A stretch of 64,000 nt of DNA from Tannerellaceae bacterium (GTDB taxonomy: Bacteria > Bacteroidota > Bacteroidia > Bacteroidales > Tannerellaceae). Every line of letters starts with the position of its first letter. The stretch's first letter is position 1. This document shows positions 18,535 to 27,054 of the stretch, piece by piece. The stretch lies in assembly GCA_031270665.1 (NCBI GenBank), contig JAISXD010000006.1, positions 36,000 through 99,999 on the forward strand. The letters run 5' to 3'. The notes beneath the pieces were generated by a model, which saw nothing but the letters and a program-made list of their open reading frames with translations, was not told where the DNA came from and ran no database searches. A program made the translations under genes and the position numbers.

Positions 18535-18963
18535 TTATTTACCCGACGCCTTATAGGCAAGGGCATACATGCGCATCTGTTTTATCATGGATGTCAATCC
18601 GTTAGAGCGGATGGGCGTGATGTGTTGTTTCAGTCCTGTTTTATCGATGAAGTAGAGTTCGGCATCCAGTATCTCCTGTGGCGTATGGCCGGACAAGACG
18701 TCTATCAGAAGGGCGACAATCCCTCTTACTATCACTGCGTCGCTTTCTCCTTCAAAGAAGAGACGGCCCTCTTTATACTCCGCATGCAGCCATACACGGC
18801 TTTGGCAACCTTCTATCAGGTTACTCTCCGTTTTGTGTTTTTCATCCAGTGGCGGCAAGGTGTTTCCCTTATCGATCAGCAGGCTATACTTATCCACCCA
18901 GTCGTCGAATACGCCGAACTCTTCTATTATATCATCTTGTAATTCATTAATTGATTGTATCAT
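18535..18963 (-). CDS. sufE: Cysteine desulfuration protein SufE
   Basis: 142-residue sulfur-acceptor protein that takes persulfide sulfur from a SufS-type desulfurase and hands it to the SufBCD scaffold. The acceptor cysteine is in the segment LIEGCQSRVWL (Cys53). Overall length and the RGIVALLIDVLSGHTP segment fit the family. The sufBCD genes lie 23 kb away (41525-45102), and no sufS is in the window. It overlaps the upstream M28 gene by 4 nt, so it is the second gene of that operon. Confidence 0.94.
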   Translation of the reverse strand: MIQSINELQDDIIEEFGVFDDWVDKYSLLIDKGNTLPPLDEKHKTESNLIEGCQSRVWLHAEYKEGRLFFEGESDAVIVRGIVALLIDVLSGHTPQEILDAELYFIDKTGLKQHITPIRSNGLTSMIKQMRMYALAYKASGK

Positions 18964-19958
18964 AAGGCTTGTTCTTTATAAATAACTTCCAAAATGGTTT
19001 GTCCAACGCCCTTCAATGTTTCTTTGTCGATATTATCCATCGTGTCTTTATGTGTGTGCCAGTAATCGGCAAAGCCGTGCACGTTTTCATGGTCGTAATT
19101 AATAATATCTATGGAAGGGATGCCCCGCCCTTCAATAACAAATTGATGATCGTCGAGAATGCCTCCCACATCTGCATTAATAAAGAACTTACCGTACCCC
19201 AGACTCCGCGCCGTGCTCCACACCTTCTCCACGATACGGGCTGCGTAGCGCATGGAGGTGTGTTCTTTATAGAAGGAAGCATGACGGGCGCCCACCATAT
19301 CAAGCAGAATACCATATTCGGCCCGGTAGCCGGGCTTATGCGGGTTCTTTGCCCAGAATTGTGAGCCCAGACACCATGAATTGGGCGTATAGTTGGTAGA
19401 CTTCTCAAACTCGGGCACACCGTAATCTTCTGCATCAAAGAAAATGATATCGACGCCTGCTTCCGGCGCCTGCCGGCTGAGTTGACGGGCGATTTCTAAT
19501 AGCACTCCTACTCCGCTTGCTCCGTCGTCTGCCCCGTCAATGGGGGTATGCTGTTTGGCGGGGTCGACTTCCTGGTCGGCATAAGGGCGGGTATCCCAAT
19601 GGGCAAAAAGAAGAATACGCTTTTTCTTGTCCGGATTGTACGAGCCGATGATGTTCCGGCACAGAAGCTTGCTCCCGTTATAGGCAGTGAGCGTCATCTC
19701 CTGTACGTATACTTCGGCGGCAAAACGCTTCAGTTCGGCAATCAGGTAGTCTCCGCAAAGTTGATGTTCTTTTGTGTTGGGCACCCGCGGACCGAAATTT
19801 ACCTGCTTTTCTATATACACATAGGCACTATCTGCATTGAAACGGGGCGTTGAAACAGGCTGACCGTTTGTAACGACCAACGGGTCAACGGAGCCCTTAT
19901 TCCCGCAAGAGAGCAGGATGCAGGCTAATATAACAGGAAAAACTTTTGCTTTATTCAT
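18960..19958 (-). CDS. M28-family zinc protein, probable glutaminyl-peptide cyclotransferase lipoprotein
   Basis: 332-residue exported lipoprotein (lipobox ILLSC, Cys18). The fold is that of M28 peptidases and type II glutaminyl cyclases. Metal and catalytic residues are visible: His in LLFAHWDTRPYA (~121), Asp in IDGADDGASG, Glu in FFDAEDYG, Asp in DVGGILDDHQF and His in YWHTHKDTMDN. Whether it cyclises N-terminal Gln (as the Porphyromonas/Parabacteroides enzymes do) or cleaves peptides cannot be proved from sequence; the WHTHKDTMDNID region favours cyclase. Many Bacteroidetes exported proteins begin with Gln after signal cleavage, which would be substrates. The -7 box TACGTTTG (19981-19988) is on the minus strand. 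Confidence 0.83.
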   Translation of the reverse strand: MNKAKVFPVILACILLSCGNKGSVDPLVVTNGQPVSTPRFNADSAYVYIEKQVNFGPRVPNTKEHQLCGDYLIAELKRFAAEVYVQEMTLTAYNGSKLLCRNIIGSYNPDKKKRILLFAHWDTRPYADQEVDPAKQHTPIDGADDGASGVGVLLEIARQLSRQAPEAGVDIIFFDAEDYGVPEFEKSTNYTPNSWCLGSQFWAKNPHKPGYRAEYGILLDMVGARHASFYKEHTSMRYAARIVEKVWSTARSLGYGKFFINADVGGILDDHQFVIEGRGIPSIDIINYDHENVHGFADYWHTHKDTMDNIDKETLKGVGQTILEVIYKEQAL

Positions 19959-20162
19959 ACCATAATCCTAATAAACGATACAAACGTACGCAAAATACTT
20001 TGTATCTCTTAAGGGTTGTTTAAATTTTATTGCCTGCTACGTTTGCGCCCGGTTGCTGGTTAAGTGTAATAATTCAGAAGATATACTTTTTTGACGATAT
20101 GCCATGTGTCGGGAAAGATGGTCTGCGGGTTGGCATTTTGTCAGTGTTATTATAGGCCGGAT

Positions 20163-20400
20163 TTAGGGAAGTAAGACGATTTGGGCAAGGTTTAGGTGAG
20201 GAGCGGACAGGGGGCGGATCAGGCTGGGATTAACCAACAGTAAATCAAATTCCATTGTTTCAAGAATGTTCCATACCGGTAGCCAATAGATACCGGTGCT
20301 TTCCATGGCAAGCCGCGTTACCCCATTACTCTACCGTAGCACTGTCCGGCATAAACTGCACAAAAGACACTATCTTTATGCACATCAAATCCACAGGTTT
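20163..20400 (-). pseudogene. IS110-family transposase remnant
   Basis: Minus-strand translation gives two diagnostic blocks of the IS110 DEDD transposase in compatible order. The N-terminal one is CGFDVHKDSVFCAVYAG (20395 downward), followed after a shift and a lost segment by SNGVTRLAMESTGIYWLPVW with NILETMEFDLLLVNP (to about 20230). In-frame stops lie before the first block, there is a frame change between the blocks, and the rest of the enzyme (C-terminal Ser domain) is missing. It is a fossil insertion, not a working element. No ends of the original element are recognisable. Confidence 0.75.
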
Positions 20401-20480
20401 TTTATATCTATGCCGTTTTAATCGATGGACCACTTACTTACACATTTTTAGGCACCTGTGTGTGAATGAAATTTATCTTG

Positions 20481-20488
20481 TATATTTG
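20481..20488 (+). promoter_or_regulatory. -7 box before the flavin-reductase-like gene
   Basis: TATATTTG matches TAnnTTTG and lies about 74 nt before the likely ATG at 20562. Confidence 0.45.
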
Positions 20489-20561
20489 CAGAAAACAAGT
20501 CGGTAGGGCAAAAGAGTATTCGTTTATGTTAGACAAAAAGAATCCATTAAATGATATAGCC

Positions 20562-21248
20562 ATGAAGAAGTTAACAATTTTATTTTCTACCCTTACATTA
20601 TGTATCACTATGAGTTGTAACGAAAACAATCGCAAAAATGCGCAACAGGAAGCCGGTGAAGCCGTTCCGTCCGCCGAGGGTGGCAGCGTTTTAAGCCGGG
20701 AAGAAATCCAGTCGCGCCCGTTTCAGGAGCTGTTCAGCCCGATAGAAGCCAAAGACATTCCGGGCGATGTATTTACGCATATAGGTACGGATTATACCGT
20801 AATCACAGCCGGCAATCCGGCGCATTACAATTCGATGGTCGCAAGTTGGGGTGGCTGGGGAATCTTGTTCAACCGGCCGTCTACCTGGTGTTTCCTCCGT
20901 TCGAGCCGTTACACCCTCGAACTGATTCGCAAAGAACAGGCCTACACCATGACTTATTTCGACGACGCCTATAAGGAAGACATCCTCCTTTTCGGCACGA
21001 AATCCGGGCGCGACACCGACAAAATGAAAGAAAGCAAACTCACCTCCGTACAAACGCCCGCCGGTAATATGACGTACAAGGAAGCCCGTCTTATCCTGGA
21101 ATGTAAATTAGTAGAAGTAACAACCGTATCGCCCGGCGATTTCCATACCGACGAAGGCCGCCAATTCATCACAGACGCCCATGCCGAAACCAACGACTAC
21201 CACAAAATAGTCTTTGGCGAAATAACCTCCGTCTGGCTTCGTAAATGA
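20562..21248 (+). CDS. Flavin-reductase-like FMN-binding domain lipoprotein
   Basis: 228-residue protein with a lipoprotein signal (TLCITMSC, Cys19) and a split-barrel flavin-reductase-like domain (~65-225). Family markers are YTVITAGNPAHYNSMVASWG followed by GWGILFNRPSTWCFLRSSRY, and a Tyr/Phe-rich FDDAYKEDILLFGTKSGRD segment. Cytoplasmic relatives bind FMN and reduce flavins; an exported, lipid-anchored version is less usual and its redox partner is unknown. The ATG at 20562 is preferred over an upstream in-frame one (20466) because it places the signal peptide at the N-terminus. The gene ends just before the palindrome preceding the metal ATPase. Confidence 0.78.
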   Translation: MKKLTILFSTLTLCITMSCNENNRKNAQQEAGEAVPSAEGGSVLSREEIQSRPFQELFSPIEAKDIPGDVFTHIGTDYTVITAGNPAHYNSMVASWGGWGILFNRPSTWCFLRSSRYTLELIRKEQAYTMTYFDDAYKEDILLFGTKSGRDTDKMKESKLTSVQTPAGNMTYKEARLILECKLVEVTTVSPGDFHTDEGRQFITDAHAETNDYHKIVFGEITSVWLRK

Positions 21249-21249
21249 T

Positions 21250-21278
21250 TTTCCATTGCAACCAGGTTGCAATGGAAA
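21250..21278. promoter_or_regulatory. Perfect 29-bp palindrome, probable metalloregulator operator
   Basis: 14-bp arms (21250-21263 and 21265-21278) around a single A; the core is TTGCAACC-A-GGTTGCAA. It ends 5 bp before a -7 box TACTTTTG (21284-21291), so a bound dimer would block RNA polymerase at the metal-ATPase promoter. A one-base loop makes a terminator unlikely. The regulator (Fur/Zur-like or ArsR-like) is not encoded nearby. Confidence 0.65.
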
Positions 21279-21283
21279 GGCTG

Positions 21284-21291
21284 TACTTTTG
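21284..21291 (+). promoter_or_regulatory. -7 box of the metal-ATPase promoter
   Basis: TACTTTTG matches TAnnTTTG, 26 nt upstream of the ATG at 21318 and immediately after the palindrome. Confidence 0.55.
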
Positions 21292-21317
21292 CATCATTAA
21301 TTTTATAGTTCAAGAAG

Positions 21318-23210
21318 ATGATACGTACAGCCTTCATGCATAAACAGAACATACAGCCATACCTGCCTGCCGCCGCCAGCCTCGCTATGTTACTTGCCGG
21401 TATGGCGGCCGACGGTTTTTTCACGTTTGCATTTTTCACCGGATACGTACGGCTTGTGTGGTATATCGTTGCCTATTTGCCGGTTGGTTTGCCCGTTATC
21501 AAAGAATGTGGGGAAGCTTTGCGGGAGAAGGAGTTTTTTACTGAATTTACCTTGATGATGCTGGCTACGGTAGGGGCGTTTGCTATTGGGCAATATCCCG
21601 AAGGCGTTGCCGTAATGCTGTTTTACGCTGTTGGCGAGTTGTTTCAAGGCGCAGCGGTTAGCAAGGCGAAAGGCGATATCAAGGCGCTGCTCGACGTACG
21701 GCCCGATATTGCTAACGTGATAACAAACGGTAACATATACCGTATGAAGCCCGAAGAGGTACGAATCGGCGAGATAATACAGGTAAAGGCAGGCGAAAAA
21801 GTTCCTTTAGACGGCGAACTGTTAAGCCTCGAAAGCAGCTTCGACACGGCTGCGCTCACGGGCGAAAGTAAACCGAAAACCATCAGGCAGGGCGAACAGG
21901 TATTGGCAGGAATGCTCAACGTGGGCAAAGTGACAGAGGTCAGGGTTACGCGGATGTATGCCGACAGTTCCCTGTCCCGGATATTGGATATGGTGCAGCA
22001 TGCCACCGCCCGCAAGGCAAAGACGGAATTGCTTATCCGGAAATTCGCAAAGATATATACGCCCGTTGTTTTCTGTCTGGCGGTGGCGTTGGTGGTAATC
22101 CCCTGTTTTTTCGTCCGCGACTATCAATTTTCAACGTGGCTATACAGGGCTTTGGTTTTCCTGGTTATTTCCTGCCCGTGCGCATTGGTTGTTTCCATTC
22201 CCCTGGGTTATTTCGGCGGGATAGGAGCCGCTTCCAAAAACGGGATCCTGTTCAAGGGTTCAAGCTACCTGGATTTGATAACTAAAATCAATACGGTAGT
22301 TATGGACAAGACCGGGACACTGACCCGGGGCGTTTTTCGCGTGCAGCAAATCGTAACCGCCAATGGTATGGACAAGCGCGAATTTATGCAAATCCTCGCC
22401 GCACTGGAAAGCCAGTCTACACACCCGGTAGCCAAGGCCATTGCAGCATACGAAAAGACAGCAACAAAAGCGTACCGGGCAAGCGATGTGGAGGAGATTT
22501 CGGGGTACGGACTGAAAGGGAATGCAGGCGGCTACGAAATGCTGGCGGGCAATACGCAATTGTTGAAGAAGTTTGGTGTTTCATATGATAGTGCCATCGA
22601 CGATATTGTTGAAAGCATCGTTGTAGTGGCCATCAACAATCAATATGCAGGATACGTTCTGATAGCCGATGAAATCAAGGAAGATGCACGGCAGGCGATT
22701 GGGCAAATGCATGCATGCGGGATTAGCCAAACCGTTATGTTGAGCGGCGATAAGGACTCCATTACGCAAAAAGTGGCTCAGGCCGTCGGGGTAGACAGGG
22801 CCTTGGGCGGTTTATTGCCCGAAGATAAAGTAAGGATAATAGAAGAAATAAAAAGCGACAAGAGGCGCACCGTTGCTTTCGCAGGCGATGGCATAAATGA
22901 TGCGCCGGCGCTGGCCTTGAGTGATATAGGCATTGCAATGGGGGCCATGGGCAGCGACGCCGCCATCGAAACGGCCGACGTGGTGATACAAACCGACCAG
23001 CCCTCGAAAATAGCAACCGCCATAAAAATAGGATGGGCAACGAAGCGCATCGTAATTCAGAATATCTCCTTGTCGTTCGGCGTAAAGGCGGCTGTGCTGG
23101 CTTTGGGCGCGGGAGGGCTGGCCACCATGTGGGAAGCTGTATTTGCCGATGTGGGTGTGGCTTTGCTGGCCATCCTGAACGCAACGAGGATACAAAAGAA
23201 AAGATTCTAA
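21318..23210 (+). CDS. Heavy-metal P1B-type ATPase (Zn/Cd/Pb class)
   Basis: 630-residue metal-exporting P-type ATPase. Visible are the actuator TGE in AALTGESKPK (~180), the metal-site CPC in ISCPCALVVSIPLGY (~285), the phosphorylation site DKTGTLT (~328), the HP of the P1B class in SQSTHPVAKA, the nucleotide-site SGYGLKG and the hinge GDGINDAP. The N-terminus has membrane helices at once, with no CxxC heavy-metal-associated domain, so it is shorter than classic ZntA/CadA. The CPC and C-terminal helices fit Zn/Cd/Pb export rather than copper. It is converging with the MocR gene (stops overlap by 4 nt). Confidence 0.9.
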   Translation: MIRTAFMHKQNIQPYLPAAASLAMLLAGMAADGFFTFAFFTGYVRLVWYIVAYLPVGLPVIKECGEALREKEFFTEFTLMMLATVGAFAIGQYPEGVAVMLFYAVGELFQGAAVSKAKGDIKALLDVRPDIANVITNGNIYRMKPEEVRIGEIIQVKAGEKVPLDGELLSLESSFDTAALTGESKPKTIRQGEQVLAGMLNVGKVTEVRVTRMYADSSLSRILDMVQHATARKAKTELLIRKFAKIYTPVVFCLAVALVVIPCFFVRDYQFSTWLYRALVFLVISCPCALVVSIPLGYFGGIGAASKNGILFKGSSYLDLITKINTVVMDKTGTLTRGVFRVQQIVTANGMDKREFMQILAALESQSTHPVAKAIAAYEKTATKAYRASDVEEISGYGLKGNAGGYEMLAGNTQLLKKFGVSYDSAIDDIVESIVVVAINNQYAGYVLIADEIKEDARQAIGQMHACGISQTVMLSGDKDSITQKVAQAVGVDRALGGLLPEDKVRIIEEIKSDKRRTVAFAGDGINDAPALALSDIGIAMGAMGSDAAIETADVVIQTDQPSKIATAIKIGWATKRIVIQNISLSFGVKAAVLALGAGGLATMWEAVFADVGVALLAILNATRIQKKRF

Positions 23211-24619
23211 AGATACTTCGCCAACACCTGTATCCCTCTTTCGAGGTCTTCCCTGGAGAGCGAGGCGTACCCTAAACGGAGTCCCTGTATGGGTTCGGCG
23301 AAACTGAACCTGTCGGGGGTGTAGAACGCTACCCGTTTCCGGCCGGCCAGCTCCTTCAACTTATACAGGTCAACCGGTTCTACCGGCTGTATCCAGAAGG
23401 CTAATCCGCCATCCGGCTTCCTGTAGGTTACTTTGTCTTTCAGGTAGTGGTCGAGCAGGGAAGCGAAGAAATCCCTCTTCCCGGCATACAGGCTTACCAT
23501 TCTTTTCTTGTGCCGGCTCACGTGGCCTCCGTTTATCAGTTCCAGTATCGCCTGCTCCATGATGCTGTCTCCCTGCGTATCGATAATGCGCCGCAGGGCG
23601 CCCGCCTGCTCGATGAAGGCGGTTGAGCTGTAGAGGTAGCCGATACGGATGGCCGGCGCTATCAGTTTGCTGAGCGTACCGATGTAAATATAGTTGTGCA
23701 CTCCTTCGTAGGCAGCGACCGGCATCACGGGGCGTTGCCCGAAATGATATTCGTTATCGTAATCGTCTTCTATAATGGTGAACCGGTAGGTGTTGGACAA
23801 TTCAATCAGCTTCAGGCGGCGGGCGAGGCTTAGCGTAACCGTGGTGGGATACTGGTGGTGGGGCGAGAGGTGCAGGGCTTTTACCGGATACCGGGCCAAG
23901 GCTTGCTGCACTTCGCTTAGCAGGATGCCTTCGTTGTCTACGGCTATGGGGACGAGGGTGGCCCCGGCATGAAGATAGGTTTCCCAGGCCGGTTTGAATC
24001 CCGGATTCTCCACCAGCACCACGTCGCCTTGCCGCAGCAGGGAGCGGGCCGTCAGGTAAAAGGCCATCTGGCTTCCGCGGGTGATGCAGATTTGCCGGGC
24101 CGAGGTATTCATGCTACGGTTATGGTTGATCATCTTCGAGATGGCTTCGCGCAGGCGGATGTCGCCAAACTCGCTGGCGCGGTCCATTATCCAGCCTGCC
24201 TTGCGGGCGAATATCCGGCGGTACGACCGGGCCAGTTCATTGATAGGTGCGCAGGAGGTGTCGGGCAGGCCGTCGTCGAAAAAGATGCAGTCGCCCTTGC
24301 CCGTTTCCGGGGCATGCGGGGGTTCGGCCGGGTGGTTCCTGTGCGAGGGGATGAGGGAGGGAAGCTGGTCGGACACATAGCTCCCTTTACGCTCCGAGGC
24401 AGCAAGCCAGCCTTCGGACAGGAGGACGTCGAAGGCCTGCACCACCGTATTGCGGTTTACCTTCAGCAGGGAGGCGATTTGCCGCGTTCCGGGCAGGGCT
24501 TCGCCTCGCTTCAGGGTGCCGTTTTTGATATACGAGATAATCGCGTCGGCAATCTGTACGTAAACGGGACGGGCGAGGCTTTTATCTACCGCTAACTGAA
24601 TGAACCAGGGTCTTAGCAT
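23207..24619 (-). CDS. MocR/GntR-family regulator with aminotransferase domain (PdxR-like)
   Basis: 470-residue regulator. A GntR winged helix comes first (~1-75; TRQIASLLKVNRNTVVQAFD), then a linker and a type I aminotransferase domain. The PLP-binding Lys is in YIGTLSKLIAPAIRIGY (~315). It is divergent from pdxST, the PLP synthase, which strongly suggests it senses PLP and controls PLP synthesis, as PdxR does in other bacteria. Its own -7 box TATATTTG (24654-24661, minus) and that of pdxS (24676-24683, plus) are 15 bp apart, and ACTGG repeats lie in the shared region. Confidence 0.88.
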   Translation of the reverse strand: MLRPWFIQLAVDKSLARPVYVQIADAIISYIKNGTLKRGEALPGTRQIASLLKVNRNTVVQAFDVLLSEGWLAASERKGSYVSDQLPSLIPSHRNHPAEPPHAPETGKGDCIFFDDGLPDTSCAPINELARSYRRIFARKAGWIMDRASEFGDIRLREAISKMINHNRSMNTSARQICITRGSQMAFYLTARSLLRQGDVVLVENPGFKPAWETYLHAGATLVPIAVDNEGILLSEVQQALARYPVKALHLSPHHQYPTTVTLSLARRLKLIELSNTYRFTIIEDDYDNEYHFGQRPVMPVAAYEGVHNYIYIGTLSKLIAPAIRIGYLYSSTAFIEQAGALRRIIDTQGDSIMEQAILELINGGHVSRHKKRMVSLYAGKRDFFASLLDHYLKDKVTYRKPDGGLAFWIQPVEPVDLYKLKELAGRKRVAFYTPDRFSFAEPIQGLRLGYASLSREDLERGIQVLAKYL

Positions 24620-24620
24620 G

Positions 24621-24683
24621 ACTGGACTATTTGTATTTATTCAAACTGGCACGCAAATATAGGCCAAACGTATCATACTTTTG
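24621..24683. promoter_or_regulatory. Divergent pdxR-like/pdxS promoter region with ACTGG direct repeats
   Basis: Two -7 boxes in opposite directions: TATATTTG (minus, 24654-24661) and TACTTTTG (plus, 24676-24683). Direct repeats ACTGG at 24621-24625 and 24645-24649 start 24 bp apart, just downstream of the minus -7 box. That spacing (just over two helical turns) suits a MocR dimer and autorepression; the assignment is inferred. Confidence 0.5.
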
Positions 24684-24714
24684 CCCCCTGTTACCAACTA
24701 AATACATCAACACA

Positions 24715-25602
24715 ATGCAAACAGAACAGACAAAACAACAGTATGAGCTGAACAAGAACCTGGCCCAGATGCTGAAGGGCGGCGTAATTATGGACGTTTC
24801 GTCGCCCGAACAGGCGCGTATAGCCGAAGATGCAGGCGCCGCCGCCGTGATGGCGCTCGAAAGGATCCCGGCCGATATCCGCGCGGCCGGGGGCGTATCG
24901 CGCATGAGCGACCCGCAGATGATACGGGGCATACAGGAGGCGGTAAGCATACCGGTGATGGCCAAGGTGCGCATCGGGCACTTTGTGGAAGCGCAGATAC
25001 TGGAGGCGATAGAGATTGACTATATCGACGAGAGCGAGGTGCTCTCACCGGCCGACGACAGGTTACATATAGACAAGAGCCGTTTCAGGGTGCCCTTCGT
25101 GTGCGGGGCGAAGAACCTGGGCGAGGCGCTGCGGCGGATTGCCGAAGGGGCTTCGATGATTCGCACCAAGGGCGAGCCGGGAACGGGCGACGTGATACAG
25201 GCCGTGCGGCATATGCGCGCCATGACGTCCGAGATACGCCGTATACAGGGACTGCAGGAGGATGAACTGCATTATGCGGCCAAGGAGCTGCAGGTGCCCT
25301 ACGAACTGCTGCGGGGCGTGCACGGGAGCGGACGGCTGCCGGTGGTGAACTTCGCTGCCGGCGGGGTGGCCACGCCGGCCGACGCCGCGCTGATGATGCA
25401 ACTGGGGGCCGAAGGGGTGTTCGTGGGTTCGGGCATCTTCAAGTCGGGCAACCCGGCCAGGAGGGCGCAGGCCATCGTAAAGGCCGTTACCAACTTTGCC
25501 GACCCCGCGGTATTGGCCGAAATATCTGCCGACCTGGGCGAGGCGATGGTGGGTATCAACGAAAGCGAGATACGCTTACTAATGGCCGAAAGGGGTGTGT
25601 AG
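24715..25602 (+). CDS. pdxS: Pyridoxal 5'-phosphate synthase, PdxS subunit
   Basis: 295-residue synthase subunit that builds PLP from ribose 5-phosphate, glyceraldehyde 3-phosphate and ammonia. It is a (beta/alpha)8 barrel with the family blocks [33 protein letters not shown] (catalytic Lys) and the second Lys in [14 protein letters not shown]. Late GSGIFKS binds phosphate. The ATG at 24715 gives the normal N-terminus; an upstream in-frame ATG would run through the promoter. pdxT begins 1 nt after the stop. Confidence 0.97.
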   Translation: MQTEQTKQQYELNKNLAQMLKGGVIMDVSSPEQARIAEDAGAAAVMALERIPADIRAAGGVSRMSDPQMIRGIQEAVSIPVMAKVRIGHFVEAQILEAIEIDYIDESEVLSPADDRLHIDKSRFRVPFVCGAKNLGEALRRIAEGASMIRTKGEPGTGDVIQAVRHMRAMTSEIRRIQGLQEDELHYAAKELQVPYELLRGVHGSGRLPVVNFAAGGVATPADAALMMQLGAEGVFVGSGIFKSGNPARRAQAIVKAVTNFADPAVLAEISADLGEAMVGINESEIRLLMAERGV

Positions 25603-25603
25603 G

Positions 25604-26203
25604 ATGAGGATAGGCGTCTTGGCCCTGCAGGGCGGATTTGCAGAACATATCCGGATGCTTCGCTCCCTGCAGGCCGATACCTTCGAGATACGCCGGAGAG
25701 AAGACGCGCTGGGGAGGATGGACGGGCTGGTGCTGCCCGGCGGCGAGAGCACCGCTATCGGCAAGCTGCTGAAAGACCTCGGCCTGTTCGGCCCGCTGAA
25801 AGAGCGGATACGAGGCGGCCTGCCCACCTTCGGCACCTGCGCAGGCATGATATTGCTGGCACGCAGGATTAGCGGCACGGACACGGCGTATTTCGGCGCC
25901 ATAGACATCGAGGTGAAGCGGAACGCCTTCGGACGCCAACTGGGCAGCTTCTTCACCGAGGCCCCCTTCAAAGGGATAGGCACCGTACCGATGACCTTCA
26001 TACGCGCCCCCTACATCGAAAGGGCCGCGCCGGAGGTAGAAATCCTCTCGCTGGCAGACGGCCATCCCGTAGCCGCCCGCCAGCGACACGTACTGGCCAC
26101 CGCCTGCCATCCCGAACTGACGGCAGACAGCCGCATTCACCGTTATTTTATCGAGCAGCTATGCGCAGCAGGGGCGGGTCGCAGGGACTGCCTCACGCTT
26201 TAA
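25604..26203 (+). CDS. pdxT: Pyridoxal 5'-phosphate synthase, glutaminase subunit PdxT
   Basis: 199-residue class I glutamine amidotransferase that supplies ammonia to PdxS. Motifs: GVLALQGGFAEH at the start, LPGGESTAIGKL (~46), the nucleophile Cys in FGTCAGMILLA (~78), and the His/Glu pair in ACHPELTAD (~170). Length is typical. The start ATG is 1 nt beyond the pdxS stop, so the two subunits are translated together. The C-terminus runs ~10 residues past the usual end and abuts the AAAG repeats before the HU-like gene. Confidence 0.96.
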   Translation: MRIGVLALQGGFAEHIRMLRSLQADTFEIRRREDALGRMDGLVLPGGESTAIGKLLKDLGLFGPLKERIRGGLPTFGTCAGMILLARRISGTDTAYFGAIDIEVKRNAFGRQLGSFFTEAPFKGIGTVPMTFIRAPYIERAAPEVEILSLADGHPVAARQRHVLATACHPELTADSRIHRYFIEQLCAAGAGRRDCLTL

Positions 26204-26235
26204 TCCCCTCCCCCAGAAAGAAAGAAAGAAAGAAT

Positions 26236-27054
26236 ATGCAGGAAGAGAAAAACACCGTGCTCGTAGAACTCTACGACTCAACGTTCCCGGAAAGGCCCGA
26301 CGACCGTTACGGGCGGATAGTAACCCCCAAGTCGCTGCGCATGGACGACTTGATAAACACCGCCGTCCGCCGGCGGACAGACCTCAATGCGGAAACCCTC
26401 CGCGCCGCCCTCGGCATACTGACGGAGATAGCGGTGAAAGAAATCGCAAACGGCGCCTCGGTAGAGTTCGGCCCGGGGTTCTTCAGCCTCGGCGTAAAGG
26501 GCCCCTTCACCGGCAGCCAACCCAAGTGGAACCCTGCCGTGAACGCCCTGCAGCTAAAGGCCATCCCCGGCGCCGGACTGCGCACCGCTATCGAAGGGAT
26601 ACACGTAAACATCCGCGGGATGGCAGGCCCGCAAACCATCGTCAACAAGGTGACAGACGCCACTACGGGGCAGGAAAACAAACGTCTCACCCCGGGCGGC
26701 GGCGCCGAACTGGACGGCAGGCGAATCAAGATTGCAGGCGACAACCCGGCAAACGGCATCCGCCTGCACAGAGAGGACAGCCTGCACAGAGAGGACAGCC
26801 TGAACAATCAGGACGGCCAAGACAGCCAAGCGGTATACCCCATCGCGCCCGAAGCCATACTGCTCAACAGCCCGAAGAAGGTAACCTTCATCGTCCCTCC
26901 CTCCCTGCCCCCCGGCCATTACAAGCTGAGCCTCACCACGCAGTACACAAGTTCTCCTACGCTCCTCAAGGAGCCCCATACATACCTGCTCGACTACATC
27001 CTGGAGGTGGCGCCGTCATCTGCCCCACATAACGATGTTATCTGCCCCACATAA
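26236..27054 (+). CDS. HU-like DNA-binding domain protein with C-terminal DUF4469 (paralogue 2)
   Basis: 272-residue paralogue of the protein at 1804-2532, with the same opening (EEKNTVLVELYD), HU-like middle (IAVKEIANGASVEFG, KWNPAVN) and DUF4469 markers (KRLTPGGGAEL, YKLSLTTQYTSS). Two oddities set it apart. An in-frame 18-bp tandem duplication (26767-26784, 26785-26802) gives a repeated HREDSL insert in the Ig-like domain. The last residues are written by a 22-bp tandem repeat that runs through the stop. A short AGAA/AAAG run (26214-26232) lies just before the start. Chosen start gives the paralogue's N-terminus; an upstream ATG lies inside pdxT. Confidence 0.8.
   Translation: MQEEKNTVLVELYDSTFPERPDDRYGRIVTPKSLRMDDLINTAVRRRTDLNAETLRAALGILTEIAVKEIANGASVEFGPGFFSLGVKGPFTGSQPKWNPAVNALQLKAIPGAGLRTAIEGIHVNIRGMAGPQTIVNKVTDATTGQENKRLTPGGGAELDGRRIKIAGDNPANGIRLHREDSLHREDSLNNQDGQDSQAVYPIAPEAILLNSPKKVTFIVPPSLPPGHYKLSLTTQYTSSPTLLKEPHTYLLDYILEVAPSSAPHNDVICPT
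26767..26802. repeat. In-frame 18-bp tandem duplication inside the HU-like gene
   Basis: Two identical 18-bp units, 26767-26784 and 26785-26802, code for HREDSL twice. The paralogue at 1804-2532 lacks the insert. Confidence 0.9.

Noticed and set aside
21250..21278. Terminator of the flavin-reductase-like gene
   Set aside because: A one-base loop cannot form a normal hairpin and there is no T-run after it; an operator fits better.
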